Positions 1 through 12,932 of a stretch of DNA of 64,000 bases are shown here, piece by piece. The stretch lies in assembly GCF_000003815.2 (NCBI RefSeq), contig NC_049979.1, positions 15,097,915 to 15,161,914 on the forward strand. Direction: 5' to 3'. Numbering within the stretch: the stretch's first letter is position 1; every line of letters starts with the position of its first letter. Made by a program: the position numbers and the translations under genes. The notes under the pieces were generated by a model. That model made no database searches. It saw only the letters and a program-made list of their open reading frames with translations, and had not been told where the DNA came from. This DNA is from Branchiostoma floridae. Lineage: Eukaryota; Chordata; Leptocardii; Amphioxiformes; Branchiostomatidae.

Positions 1-76
1 AACAGTTTGGTTAACTTTGTTGATTGAAATTTAAAAACAAGGACTATGATTATGTCATCATTTCTGTTTACTGCAG

Positions 77-3000
77 TGTTTAAAGAAGTCTCCAACAGCA
101 CCTGGGAGTTTAGAGGTGGCTGCAGGGAGTTCAGCAGCTCTGCCTGAAGCCCCACCTCATATTTTTGATGTGGACAATGATGATGACTTTTTGGAGTTGT
201 TGGTGGCAGAGCAGGGTCAGGTATGTAGTAAGTCCTTTTATACAAGCCATGAGAACGTGTGAACAGGATATACTGATGGTCTGATTCCATCTGACTATCA
301 CTATCTGAATCTGATCTGTTGCACATGTGTTTGTTATGATGTGATGTGATGTGTTGAACTCAAAGTCTGACTAAAACTGCCTTCCAGGGGTGCAAACCTT
401 TACCAGGCAGATCAGTTGCCTCCCTTATATGATTGAAAGAATTGAAAGAAATAACAAGAAGGGATTTCATGGTAGTCTTGAATTTACATTGACACTTGTG
501 ACAGATCAGGTATGGCCTGGTCTGGTCCTGACAGAAAGGTACAAATGTACAATGAGTATGATACTTTGATGCATTTGCATGTTTTCCATTATTAACTGCC
601 CATCTCATTGTCTTTACTTCAGACCTGCTTTCTCATTTTCTTGCATAGAATTGTAGAAATAATTCCTGAATAGAATTACAAATAAAAATTTGTCCCACAA
701 TACATATTTTGTCCAGGTTGCCGAAGAGAAAGTTTCGTCCAGTCTGATGAGTTTAATGAATGCCCCACTACTTAGTTCTGAGGCTGAACACAAATCACCT
801 GGCGAAACACCCAAGGTTGGTGATGTTATAGTTGTATCATGTCCATCTTGGAAAAAAACTGAGGTTTATGCCATTATTGTCATGCCATACTGGTTACGTA
901 CATGTGTATAGAGATCTTTACGAGAAACTTCCAGGCTTGACTGTCTACAGTAGTATCATGATGAAGTGTTTTAATTAAACACAAATCTGTAGGTGAGACT
1001 GTTGGAAACTCCATCAAGACTGAGATGAACAATGTCAGATGTTTTACATGTGTATTCCCCTATAGGAAATAATAACTTACATGCTCTTGACAGCTAGTGT
1101 CAAAGTTTAGATAGGTCTGTCCTGTGGCTGATGTTTGTCGATATTTTGTGAAGGGTTCTGAACGGGGCCAACCCCGGGGGCTTTTCCGATCTCCGAGTGC
1201 GCCCAGGTTGACAGGATTAAAGCGGTCGGAATGCTCCACACAACGTGTCAGTCCTCTCAACAAGAGAAGAAAAAGTGTCTGTGAAGATGAAACTACAATC
1301 CAGGTGAGTCCATGTATGCTGTTAAGCTTAGTAGCTACAATGTAGTAAGCTGTGGATCTTTAACTTGATATTACTTATCTAGATCATAGCAAAAAGGAAA
1401 TTCCTATCATTTGTAACTAAGTGTTGTGTTGTTGTTTTTTGGTGACATTTGTTGTAAGCTGTACTCTGTTTATTTCCAGCCTATTCGGCCACCTCTCTAT
1501 CGTTCCCACTCAATTTGTGAGGTCGGTGGTTTCTCACATTACCTGAATGCAGGTGAGCTTGTTACTGATGTCTTCCTCTTTGTAAGACCTGGTTAGATAT
1601 GATGTGAGAGGCAAGGCAGTTTTGGATACACATGAATTTGGACCAGATGATAACAAAAATAATTTTAGCACATGTATTAATTTTGTTTTCTTTCTAATGT
1701 TTTAGGTGGAGAGGGCCATAACTTGATAGGGGACTTTTCTAAGGTAAGATAAGATTTCCTTTAACAGTTTGCAGTTTTAGAATAAGTGGGGAACCATTCA
1801 ATATTGTGCATAGGAGACACATGAAGACAGGGAGATTGCAGTAGTGGCTTCATTTTTTTCATTTAAATTAAAATCATCTTAAAAGTAAAATCATCTTCAT
1901 CTTAAAAGTAATAATAACCATTGTTTGTGTCAGTAATCCCCTGTTCTGTTACAGCCATATTGCTTACCACTCGTCAAGGGCAAGCACCAAGATCTGAAGA
2001 GTATAACACCAGACACTGTAAGTCTGTTTTATGCTGGAAATATATTAGCATTGTCTGGTTTACTGTCTCAACATGTTAGAATGTTAGGTTTCTGTGGCTG
2101 TTATTGTTTGACTGTGCATATGACATTGGTTGTTTATTCCAAAATTGAGGAAAAAATCACTGGGTAAGCCTTTGCACTTCCTTTAAATTCCTAGATTAAG
2201 TATAAGACATGATATTATCCATATTATGTCACAATTTTCTAATCTTTTTGAAATCCATACTTCTCCACAGTTGGTTGACCTGTTGCAAGGTCTGTACAGT
2301 GGACAAGTACAGCACTTTGAAATCATTGACTGCAGATATCCTTATGAGTACAAGGGGGGGCACATTAAGGTGAGTGCAAGGACTCAACGTTGTAGGAAAT
2401 AAATTGTATGATATTGACCTCTCCAAGGCCTACCTGGGGATGTTCAATTGTAATTCATCATTGAAAGGATAGTATATGTATAATAGTGTAGAAAATTGTG
2501 AAGTTTCTGTATATTTAGTTATACTTCTTTTACATGTTGCACACCACTGTGCCCTGTGGTATTTACAACCCTTTCCAAGAAGCAGGGCTCAAAATGCATT
2601 TACCTGCACTTGTACAGGTAACATAACTACCTGCACCAGACAAATTTTACCTGCACCACTCTGAATTTAGGAAGTATGGTTGTTGGATCATACTAAAATT
2701 GTTGAGAGGAGCCATTGCTATTTTTTCTTTTAGATCTATACTTAATAGGTGGTAATAGTCAATGCAGCTTATAACAATCCACATACACCTATATTATAGG
2801 ACATTTATGTATAAAACCCAGTACATGGACCAGCGCAGGTTAGGTGCAGGTAGACACTAGAAATACCTGTACAGCCCAACTTTTACCTGCACTTACCTGC
2901 ATATGCAGGTGGTATTTCAAGCCACAAAGAAGCATGCCATATGATAAGTATTTTGCAAACGTATTGAAAGTATACAGTACTATGTGTTACCTTTTATGCT

Positions 3001-4140
3001 ATGTAACAAGATTCCATTTGTTTTTAGGGAGCAAAGAATATCTACAGAAAGGATGAAGTTCTGTCAGAGTTACTCCGCAATCCACCAAAGTATTCAGACA
3101 GTAATGAGCGCCACATCCTGGTGTTCCACTGTGAGTTCTCATCGGAACGAGCGCCAAAACTGTAAGTTATTGTCCCATGTCTGTTACTGTATCCACGTCA
3201 GTACTGGTTATTTTGGACTTAAAAAGATAGATAAAATGTTAGAGATTTGATAAAAGCACCACACTATTAAGGAAAGAGCCTCCCTTTAATCTGTATGTAA
3301 ATTTAACTGTGCATTCAGCAGTGATTTTGAAAACGAGGATTGAATGTCAAATGTGAGAAGTCTCAAGTGTTCTTTCTAGATTTAAAGTGACCAGTGAATC
3401 TGTTTTACTTTCACTGCATAGCACTTTATTTCTGTTTTCTTCAATATGTGACACATAGACTGCATATAAATTCTTTTAGCTTGTCAAATTGTTAGAAATC
3501 AAAGTGGATTTTCATGTTACCCAATAGATTTGTTGAATGTAAGGACATTGCATACTTCATAAATTTTTCCCAGGTCCAGATTTCTCAGGAACAAAGACAG
3601 AGATGCCCACAAGAATTGTTACCCAGGTCTGAACTATCCTGAAGTCTACCTGCTGGATGGAGGCTACAAGGCCTTTTATGAGGCCCATGAGGTTAGGGCT
3701 ATACTACATGTTCCTGATATGGTATAGTACAAGAAAGTTGATAAAGTCAGATCTGTATGTATTATCATAAGATCAGAACTAGATATTCATTCATACTCAT
3801 TATTATAAGACCAGAACTAAATATGAGGCCTGACAGTTTCTAAAATGGACGACCGTCACACTATACAGATAAGACAATCAAGAGTGCAAGAGTGAATTTT
3901 TTTTGTCTTGCAAAGCATGTGCAACCCCAAAAGCTATACCCTGATGTTACAAAGAGAAAGTGAAGTTTTTTTGTTGTTATCCTACAGAGCATGTGCGACC
4001 CCCAGAGCTACACCCCTATGCTGCACAAGGACTATGGTGAAGAGTTGAAGAAGTTCCGGCTGCGGTCCAAGTCGTGGGCGGGCGAGCGGCGCCCCGTGAT
4101 GAGAGCAGGACTAACCCAGAGGTTCAACTCTGTCAGGTGA
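77..4140 (+). CDS. CDC25: CDC25-type dual-specificity phosphatase (M-phase inducer), 5' end missing
   Basis: Ten exons fit one frame: 77-220, 717-815, 1154-1303, 1480-1552, 1706-1743, 1955-2017, 2271-2369, 3028-3161, 3574-3691 and 3988-4140 (stop TGA). They encode the last 356 residues; the first exon(s) lie before the window. The phosphatase removes inhibitory phosphates from cyclin-dependent kinases to drive mitotic entry. The rhodanese-fold catalytic domain starts near exon 7 (IDCRYPYEYKGGHIKGAKN). The CX5R active-site loop is HCEFSSERAP in exon 8, and the basic C-terminal tail (RLRSKSWAGERRPVMRAGL) ends at exon 10. The conserved LIGDFSK..LP.V.GKHQDLK block is in exons 5-6. The N-terminal regulatory part is Ser/Pro rich. 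LYRSHSICE in exon 4 sits where vertebrate CDC25C carries its Chk1/14-3-3 site, but lacks the prolines. The exon 3 acceptor (at 1153) and the exon 2 donor (GTTGGT) are the least certain boundaries. The family call is very secure. Confidence 0.95.
2583..2932. mobile_element. Probable MITE inside CDC25 intron 7
   Basis: A segment of about 350 bp has imperfect inverted ends. The left end reads GGGCTCAAAATGCATTTACC and the right end, reverse-complemented, reads GGCTTGAAATACCACCTGC. Both are followed by ACCTGCA/GCAGGT motifs, which also recur inside. The GGGCTCRAAAT-type end resembles hAT-like non-autonomous elements. Flanks share AAGAAG, a possible degraded target duplication. No coding capacity is seen. 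Confidence 0.5.
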
Positions 4141-7100
4141 CAGGGAGCTGCTATATACACATGGACATGAGGCCACACGGATTTATTTCTATGGTTCTCA
4201 GACACATTGAACTGGAAATTAGCCAGAGGACAAAATTAGAGTGTGGAGATGAACAAGTCTGTAAACTCACTCCCTTTGTGTATCAAAGTGAAAGTCACAG
4301 TCTTGGTTTTCATTTTCACACTGTTTGTAACCTGAGAACCAATGAAATAGATGGATGTGTCTTGACTGTGCAATAATGTAAGGCAGTAGAATCCTCAGGC
4401 TTCCCTGTGGGAAGAACAATTACCTAACACTGGTCACCATGAAGTTTGAAAAAGGCTCTGGTGATTTTGGAAGTTTACTCAACTTAAAATACAAATGGTA
4501 CCAAATGTATAATGCCATAATATAAAGGGGCCATGTTCTTTAAAATAGCATGCTAAGCTGTACATTAACCCTGCAACAAGCTAACATATTAGAGCTTCAA
4601 ATTGAGTAGACTTTCCAAATTTCCAATGTCCTGTCACATTTATAGTGACCAGTATTGTATTGATGTATTTGTGAAGCTTCACTCTTGCTTTTAAAACATG
4701 TGTATCTATCACCTTTGTTACAGGTTGGTAGGGCGTGCAGTAGCACTCCTGTTTAGTTGGGTGTTTTTTTATTTTGTGATTTACATCAAATTTTAATTTC
4801 TATGTATTAGAATGGCAGTACTCAAGAATCCAGTGTGAAATAAGGCAGCAAATTTCTTTGTTTTTAATAGTTGAAAATACTGGCCAGTTGAACTTGGGAA
4901 GCAAGAATTCTAAGTTGATCAAAATAGCCCCCATACATTGGTGACAACAATCTGGATATGGCTAACAGCAAAACTAGTGAAGTAGTTGACTCAAGTATTC
5001 AATTGATATAAGTTCCCAAAGTCTTGACAATCGTCAGTACATTTCACAGGCAGAGAAGTTTCCCTGTTCTCTGATTAAATCCACTTACACTTGAATCCTG
5101 AGACAGAAGTTGGTTATTCACAATCAGGTAAGGCCATCAGAAAAACAGCTAATCATGTCGGGTTGGTTTTCCTGCAGAAATATAACCAATAAATGTCAGT
5201 GCCTTTTATTCTTTGTGAATAAATGTTAACAGCCTTCTGTGCAAGGGTACAAACATATCTTATGATGAAAATTTGCATAAATATAAAGGAATTGTTCACA
5301 ATTTTCTGTTTTCTCAACTTGATATCTAGACATTTGTTTCATTACCCTTGTCGATGCTGTCTTGTGATTTACATCAAATTTTACCCCAATCAAACACAAA
5401 TTTTGTGCTGAGACTAATAGGCTCAAGTGCCAGCCATTGTGTATTAGATGTCTTTGTAGTACATGTAATTATAATACATACATTTGCATATTAATCATTA
5501 CTACTTTATTTTGGAGCAAAAGTGTACTACATGTATATGTAGCTCAAGAGTAGGAGATTACAATTGTTTAGCTGCTAAATGTCTATATCAAAGGCCCTTT
5601 ACACTGAACTGAACTACACTTTTAAATAATTCTCTACACTTTTAAATAATTCTTGAGATTATAATCATTTCTGCCGAGCAGTGCTCTGGTATTTTGAGAC
5701 AATACATTTATTATTGCCAACTTTGTGTTAAGTGACTTCTGCCTGCCAGCCAATGTCAGTCAGGAGAAGACCCATGCAACACATAAATGCACACATTAGT
5801 CATGTGACATGACTGACATGTAGGTAATAACATACAAATGTTCCCATGTGGTATATATGGACAATGGCATAGGTGATGAGGGGGTACATGTCCAATGTTC
5901 CAGCATGCCAGTGAAAGCAATAGGGTTGTCAATGTGTAGTTGCCAAGTTTATTTGTGCCCAGTTTCCACCATTTTCAAGTGGCATTTTCAAGTTTCCACC
6001 ATGGCACAATGCCTTAAGATGGCACATACATGTATATCAACAATTGAAATCCCATGACAATTTAATTTTTTAGCAACCATAATGTGGCATAAGCATGTTG
6101 TAAATGATAATGACAAGACATACCTCCTTCAGCAGAACACAACCATACTGACTGAGCAGGTTTACTTGGAACCTACAAGATTAATTTCTTCTGCATAAGG
6201 CATGATAGTGGCAGCAAGGTGTACATGTACTGTAGTTGTGTGTTTCAGGACAACCATTGAGTTTAAGTAACAGATTTGTTTTTGTTAGATATTACACTGT
6301 TCACATATCCAAATACTTCATTTGTCATGATGTACTTTGTCTTGCAATACAAACACTCAGGATATCTTTCATGCTTCATATTGATTGTTGCAACAAGGTA
6401 TATTTGCAGCTAATGCTTTTGTAACAATTTTAATGTCCATTGGACTGTTAGATCTCAATCCATAATAGAATTGAATCAATGATAGCGCTTGAAAATAAAA
6501 CAAAGGAAGAATGAATATTTTGTTATGTGCTTTGGTTTTATTAAATTTGCTGATCCCTGCATGAAAGGGAAGAAAACACTTATTGTCTTGTTTGATGTCT
6601 GTATTTTATTAGTCTTTCTCTACAATGATGAAGTAAATCATTGGAAATGCATGTTTGTAATTCTTATTACTTGACGTGCACATACACACATACTGTGTCA
6701 GTTTCTCTGCAGTTTCTATGTAGTTCTTAACAATCTCACTAGATGGGGCTGTAACACGTCTGATTAACAGTTTTGGAGTCCTTGGATTTGCTCAGTTCAT
6801 CAGAAAGACAAGCAACTATCCGCAGCAAGTATTGGAAGGCGCTGTCAGCATGCTGGTAATGATCAGGAGCTGTTTGACGTGCATTTGTTCTGACCTGTAT
6901 CTCTTGTTTGTGATGGTTTATTCTTTATAGAACGTAAGGTTTCTATGGATGAGTTATGAATCAACATGCACTTTCTTTTGCTTGGAAGAAGAGTCGCAGA
7001 ACCAATAGAACAGTATGCTTGCGTGGATACATGTTATTTCATGGGACTGGTTGTATTTTTACGTAACGTCTAAACCTGCCCCGAGTTTGCCAATACAAGT

Positions 7101-7849
7101 GTGCATGTAGCTATGAGCCGCAATTCGATTTTCATATTAAGACAAACCTTTATTCATCGAAAACAGCACCCGAGTAGAATCCCCCTGCCAGCAATTCCAG
7201 TCGTGCCTCCTGTTTTCCACGTGTTTGTCCAAACCTGTCCCGAGTTTACCAATCTTTCTGGACAACACTGATAACGCCAAGCAATTCAGCGCCAACTGCA
7301 GTCTAATAGCCCCGGTCTTATTGTCTCATTCTTTGGTAACCAGATACATTGATGTTTGTCATTGTTGATAAAGGAACTACAATAAAAACACCCGTTTGAC
7401 AGATACTAATCATTTTGTTGTTGTCTTGTACCCCAGCCTTTGTTGGTACACATAGATGTATGGATGAAGTCGCTCAAGTCACGAAAAATAGTCCCAGGCG
7501 GGTATATGACATTGGTCTTTTCCTTATTTTTGCTCGCTTCTTTCAGCTGGAGACCATGCGCCCCTACTCCAGTGTCCGGTTGAGACGTTAGTTTTGAATT
7601 TTAGACATATAGAAATGATATAAAAGGGATCATAGTTGAAACTAATCTATCTGTTTAAAGCCTGTTCTATCAAATCCATATCCAATTCTCGTCTTAATAC
7701 AAGGCCATTAAAAGGATGAAACTCATTTTGTGTTAAGTGTCTGCAATTCACTATCGCGGGATATTAAGGCACGGTGCTATCGCCTCTAATCGCGGTGAGG
7801 GCTAAAGAGCGACGCCTGTTCAAACGTCGCACTGCGCTGCGTCAATCGG
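4141..7849. other. CDC25 3' UTR and intergenic spacer
   Basis: AT-rich sequence with no supported exon. AATAAA hexamers near 5189, 5218 and 6493 are candidate poly(A) signals for CDC25. A short direct duplication of ACACTTTTAAATAATTCT lies at about 5623-5660. The short open frames here have no recognisable similarity. Confidence 0.5.
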
Positions 7850-7975
7850 TTGCGTGGAAATGATAAAGCCTCGTTCCACGTTGAGATTAATCCTTATGTT
7901 GGCGACGCGCCAGACAGTCTTGCCTTCCTAGTCTGTATGTTTTTGCACTGTCAGTGGAGGACGCTCGGCACAGAC

Positions 7976-10900
7976 ATGGGACAGATCATGGGTCTTTCTC
8001 CCCTGTTGGTTGTGGTGCTGTTGACTTGCGTGGCGCTGAGTTCAGGTAAGCTCATCACATGTGTGAACAAAGAGCTAGTAAGTTTGTAGATATTTAGAAG
8101 GAAAACAAATCGTTTCCTATTATAATGAGCGCAACCTGAAATGTAAAGCGTGATTTCTTTTATACCAACTTTCATATCTCTTGCAATTCGTAGGCCCTAC
8201 ACTAAGTTCTTTCTTTCCCTTTTTTTCTTGATATCAAGTCAATAGGTGACCACCTCACTGAATGTCATGGTTAGTAATGGTGAGGAAGCCCAGTATTCAC
8301 CAATGTGACGGAAAACAATTCGGCGATGGTACAAACGTACTTGAAAAAAAACCCTTCACGACAGATATCATAGTTACAACGGCAGACGGAGCGTATAATT
8401 TAACATCATGTGACTAGTAGCTACGACTACGGTGAATCTCACGATACTCAAGCAGGAAGATGTTTTGCTATTTTCTTCAACAATTTGGCGAAAGTTTACC
8501 TTGATTCACCCAATTAAGAAATCAATTAATATTCCGCCCAAAATTAGAACATCAAGTGCATCTGCTCATCTCTCCAGCCATGGCTCACATTTGTTTATGC
8601 AACTTTGGACGCCTACGGTAGTTCTTAAAGACGCGTTGTCTCTTTACACCAACTATAGATTGTTTCTGAAAAATATCACCACCCTACCTACCCACCGAAA
8701 CAGTTTACATAGCCGAGGAAGAACATCCATGGACAACCTTCTCACTATCTATGGCCCGTCGCTTAGACGATGCCAACGAAAAAAATCTTGTGATTTAGAT
8801 TCATTTAGTACAAAATATTGACGAATGACCAGTTTTGAAACAGAGCACCTCATCAACACCTGTCTAGTATGTCTTAGTGACGCAAATGTTGAATCATCTG
8901 ATATCTATGACAACTTTTATGTGTGAAAGACTGATGGCTTCGATCGGGGTCAAATTTCCCTGGTTGTGTTTCCAAAATGACCTTTTGCAATGGCAACAGA
9001 TGTAATAAACATCGGCAAAATTTTTGATATAAAGAAATCTAATAAAATCAAATGAACACTAACGTTTATCCGTTAATTACTTTTGTACATTAACAAGAAA
9101 TACATCCAAACATTTTTCTTACTCATACTACTTGGCAAAACCAAAATCCATATATTTAATCACAAAAAGTAGAAACTATAAAACATAGTGGATAAATGTA
9201 GAAGCAGTTATAGAAGAGCTGGATAAGTGTCAATAGTATATCTATGACGTTCCAAATACAAATATCTTGAAAGTTGATTCGTCCTTTCTATCAAAAGAGT
9301 CCTGCATACGTTGCTCGAGTATCCCACAGGAAATTGTGTTTGTATTGCACATTACATATATATTTCTTATATCGTAGCACAATAAAGAAGTTTAGTCTCA
9401 CACTTGTCACTTAACGATCCGTTTGCCTCTCCAGGACAAGACTCTGCTGCCTGTGCCTCCCCACCGCTTGTGATTCACACAGACTCCGCTCCTCACGAGT
9501 TCACGTCTCCGAACTACCCGCGCCCCTACCCCCGCAACACGTACTGTGAGTGGCTCCTGGAGGCACCGGTCGGACAGAAGTGCAACCTGACGTTCGTGGA
9601 TTTCCACCTGACAGGAACCAACTACTGGGGGAAATGTCCGCATACGGACAAGGTGCAGATCTACGACGGGACGGACGCCGAGGCCAACGTCACGCTTTTC
9701 GGCACGTTTTGTGAAAACGATCAGCCGACAGGTCAGTACGAGTCCAGAGGGAGGCATCTGCTGGTGACGTTTGAGAGCACTACCATCAACTACTTCAAAA
9801 GGGGCATAAAAGTGCATTATGGATTTTCTCAGTGCACAGGTAGGTGATTAGCTTTAGATACAAAGTTGATCGTCTCGCTAGATTGAATATGTCTTAAATG
9901 CGCCCTTGCAAAAACTAAAAAGCTTTTTCAAACACTATCATGGTTCATTATCTAACATTCACAATTTGAAATGTATGTATTAGAAGATCATTTACAACAT
10001 GTCTGGTCAAATGTGGATTTTCAGTATAACATTTTCAGTCTATCAGACATACCAAATCATTGGTATTTGCATCGCCCTTCTGGAAACTTTTATAGATTTG
10101 AAGTTTAGATGGACCCAGAAATCTGCAAGTGACAACGGCATTGAAAAGTAGAATGGGCAGGCTAGCTTACACACATATTTCTGCATCCCTTTGTACTTTG
10201 CAGACGCGTACGAATGTGCGTCCAATCCGTGTCAGAACGGAGGCACATGTGTGGAGGCCCGGTGTGGATATAACTGTACCTGTACCAGGAACTATGCTGG
10301 GCCAACGTGCCAGACAGGTAGGTTGGAGAGCCGACTAAGTTTCAATCATCTTGTCTTGTCAGCACTTAATACATGACTGTATAGCAAAGACGGAGAGGGG
10401 TAAAACAGTAGACAAATTATGAAAAGGCGGAAAAGGCACCTAACGTATTATCTATCTTGAAACAACGCAACTTCAGCAACTGCATATGTGATTGTCATAT
10501 CTCCAAGAGACAAGATAATCTGTCACGACGATGAAGCATTTCAGGGAGCGGCTAAATATGCTTCGGCGTATTCATGCTTAAAATCATGTTTGAGTAGGAT
10601 CTAGGCGTGAGCCAGACTCTAGCCAGGCCGCGAGAGAAACTTGGCCGACAAACTACCTCCCTGTCTAACACTTCCCCGGAGAGCTTATCTAAGGTCCTCG
10701 GTCGCCGAACAGACTGTCTGCCGGGCCTGGTTAAGGTCTGGCTCCCAGGGTATCAAATACATGCCAAAGTATGTACAACGTCAAGCTTTTAAATCCTAAT
10801 AAGACAGCTATGATTGTTTTTCTTGTACCGCCGAGTTTGGTCCATAAAGATTTGTTCCCCTGAGCTATTACACAGTACGTGTGACATAAGGAGCTAGGAC

Positions 10901-12932
10901 AAGCAGAGTGTTTGCTGTTACAAGCCATTCCGTATAGAATGTTAATGGCTTCAATAATCGGTTCATAGAGGGGTAATGGCTCAAGGTTCTTTGCCTCTGT
11001 GTGTGCCCGTACGAAATCGTCAAGAAAGTGGGTCATTAGTCAATTCCTGTTATCGGTGGAACCTTCTAATCAAAGTTGGCTAAAGGTTAAGAGAGAAAAT
11101 GTCCTCACATAAGATGTGAAAAAGAGTAATTTTTCGCTCTGAGATTTATTTCATCATGTTATTGCGGAATTACTTCTGTAGAAAACTGGGCCAGCAAAAC
11201 GATTGCCAAAATGATGAAATTAGCCAAGACATTTATACCACAGAAGGCAGCTATTTCATTGCATGCATAGGATTCAGTTGGCACAGCAAACATCATTTAC
11301 GTTGATTCGTATTAGCGAATAATCGTATTTTCGACGTCGTGATGTGTAGAGTTGCCGTGTGCCTCGAGCCCCTGCCCACCGGGGACTGCCTGCCTCAACA
11401 GAGGTGACGCCTTCTCGTGTGCCGATGCTCCTACCACTCCTACACCCCCGACAACGACTACAGAACATGCTACCACCACTCAAAGCACGGTGCCTCCTCC
11501 GACAACAACTGTAAAACAATCAACCACTGCACAAACTACACCGCAGATGCCCTCCACCACATCTTCAAAACAACCGTCCACATCGCAAAACACCGTGACA
11601 TCAAGTACAAAGGAAGCAGAAGTAATGTTACATTTAATTACCGATTCTTTTATGGACGACAACACGTGTACAGTTGTTACCACGATCAAACATAATCCCT
11701 GTACATAGTAGCCACAGATATATGCATGTTGCTGGGCTTTCCAAACAGAGCGTTTCTCAGGACATGTATGCGTATTCAATAACACCAGTTGATAACATTT
11801 TCGATGGTACAGGTATGTAGCGCCACCTTGCGGGTCGTCAATGTAAGACAGTATGGTGACGTCCTTGGTGCTGAATGTAATATCAATCTGTACTATATCT
11901 TGCATTGCACTTTGTTGACAACACAAAATATAACTTTTCTGTTTTTAGATCATCTCAGTAAAACAGCTCGAACTGATTTATGATGATAAGGCTACATACG
12001 ACAATCAGTACACATCACATTTTTTCACATTTCCCTTCACTTTTCTATCGGCCTTTAGAAAATGCCAAAATGTGAACCAATTCTTTCCCAGAAAAAAATT
12101 TTCAATAAGATCACCAAGGCATTGCCGATAAAGATAACACAAGTAAATGTATTGCTGCTGAATTGATTAGTTACGATGGGATCGCAACCAACTTGGGGTG
12201 TTTTGCATTTGAGGTAACGGTAGATTAATCGTCTTCTTCTCTTTTCTGTTTTTCTCTTCCCTCCTTTTTTTTTACAGACGTTAAAGACTGAAATGGCCTC
12301 GACGAAGACCCAAGTAACCAGGGCAACGGCTGTCACTGAGAGCAATACGCCGACGCCAGATGACCCTAAAACCACACACACTACGTCCTCATCGAAGACG
12401 CCACCGCCGGACGCCAAGCAAACTGCAGCTCCGACAGGTGATTCACCCAAGCCGCAGGGCCAGTCGGGACAGCCGGAGTGTGAGACTGACGTGTGGAACC
12501 TCTCGGACTGCGGCTGGACTTGGTGGCTCATCCTAGTGGTGGCGGGACTGGGGGTCGCCATGGTCAGCACCGCAGGCGGGATGGCGTACAGGTAGGGATA
12601 TTTTACCTCCATCCTTCATCCAGTGCAATAATATTCATCAAATCATATTGAAAAAAATGGAGTCTGTATTGTTCAAGGCGTATTCCATGTTTCTGTCATT
12701 TCACAACTCTACACTAATTGTTACGTGAAGTTCATGGCTAATGTAGACTTATAAACTTTATAATAAAGAACTAAGTTGTTGGTAATCGTTTTTATCATCT
12801 AGATGATCCATTACCTTCACCTATGGCCGGTTCTTTGCCATCAGGTACTGTAAGCGGAAGAAGTCGGGCCGTGTGGTGACGCCGAGGTCCGTAGCAGGCG
12901 TGCGCCTGGAACTGGAGGACATGGACGACTGA
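7976..12932 (+). CDS. CUB-EGF-mucin single-pass membrane protein
   Basis: Six exons: 7976-8045, 9435-9839, 10204-10317, 11350-11621, 12278-12591 and 12845-12932 (TGA), giving 420 residues. The start was chosen because a classic signal peptide follows it ([20 protein letters not shown]). Exon 2 is one CUB domain (about residues 24-158; cysteines at CASPP, CEWLL, GKCPH and FCEN). Exon 3 is one complete EGF domain (159-196; [12 protein letters not shown]). Exon 4 opens with a cysteine-rich half-EGF ([19 protein letters not shown]) and runs into a Thr/Ser/Pro mucin-like stalk that continues in exon 5. A transmembrane helix ([20 protein letters not shown], about 368-391) is followed by a basic 29-residue tail ending LEDMDD. 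Introns 1-3 are phase 1, usual for shuffled extracellular modules. It looks like a cell-surface receptor or adhesion protein; the ligand is unknown. The exon 4 donor (GTAATG) is less certain. Confidence 0.85.
10599..10755. mobile_element. Short inverted-repeat element (MITE-like)
   Basis: About 155 bp in intron 3 of the CUB/EGF gene. The left end has GAGCCAGACTCTAGCCAGGCC; the right end reverse-complemented reads GGAGCCAGACCTTAACCAGG, an imperfect terminal inverted repeat of about 30 bp. No ORF. A clean target duplication was not found. Confidence 0.5.

Noticed and set aside
11480-11926. 148-codon minus-strand frame
   Set aside because: Antisense to the Thr/Ser-rich mucin exon of the CUB/EGF gene; low-complexity shadow with no recognisable motif.
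12055-12612. 185-codon minus-strand frame
   Set aside because: Antisense to the transmembrane exon of the CUB/EGF gene and its intron; no domain seen.
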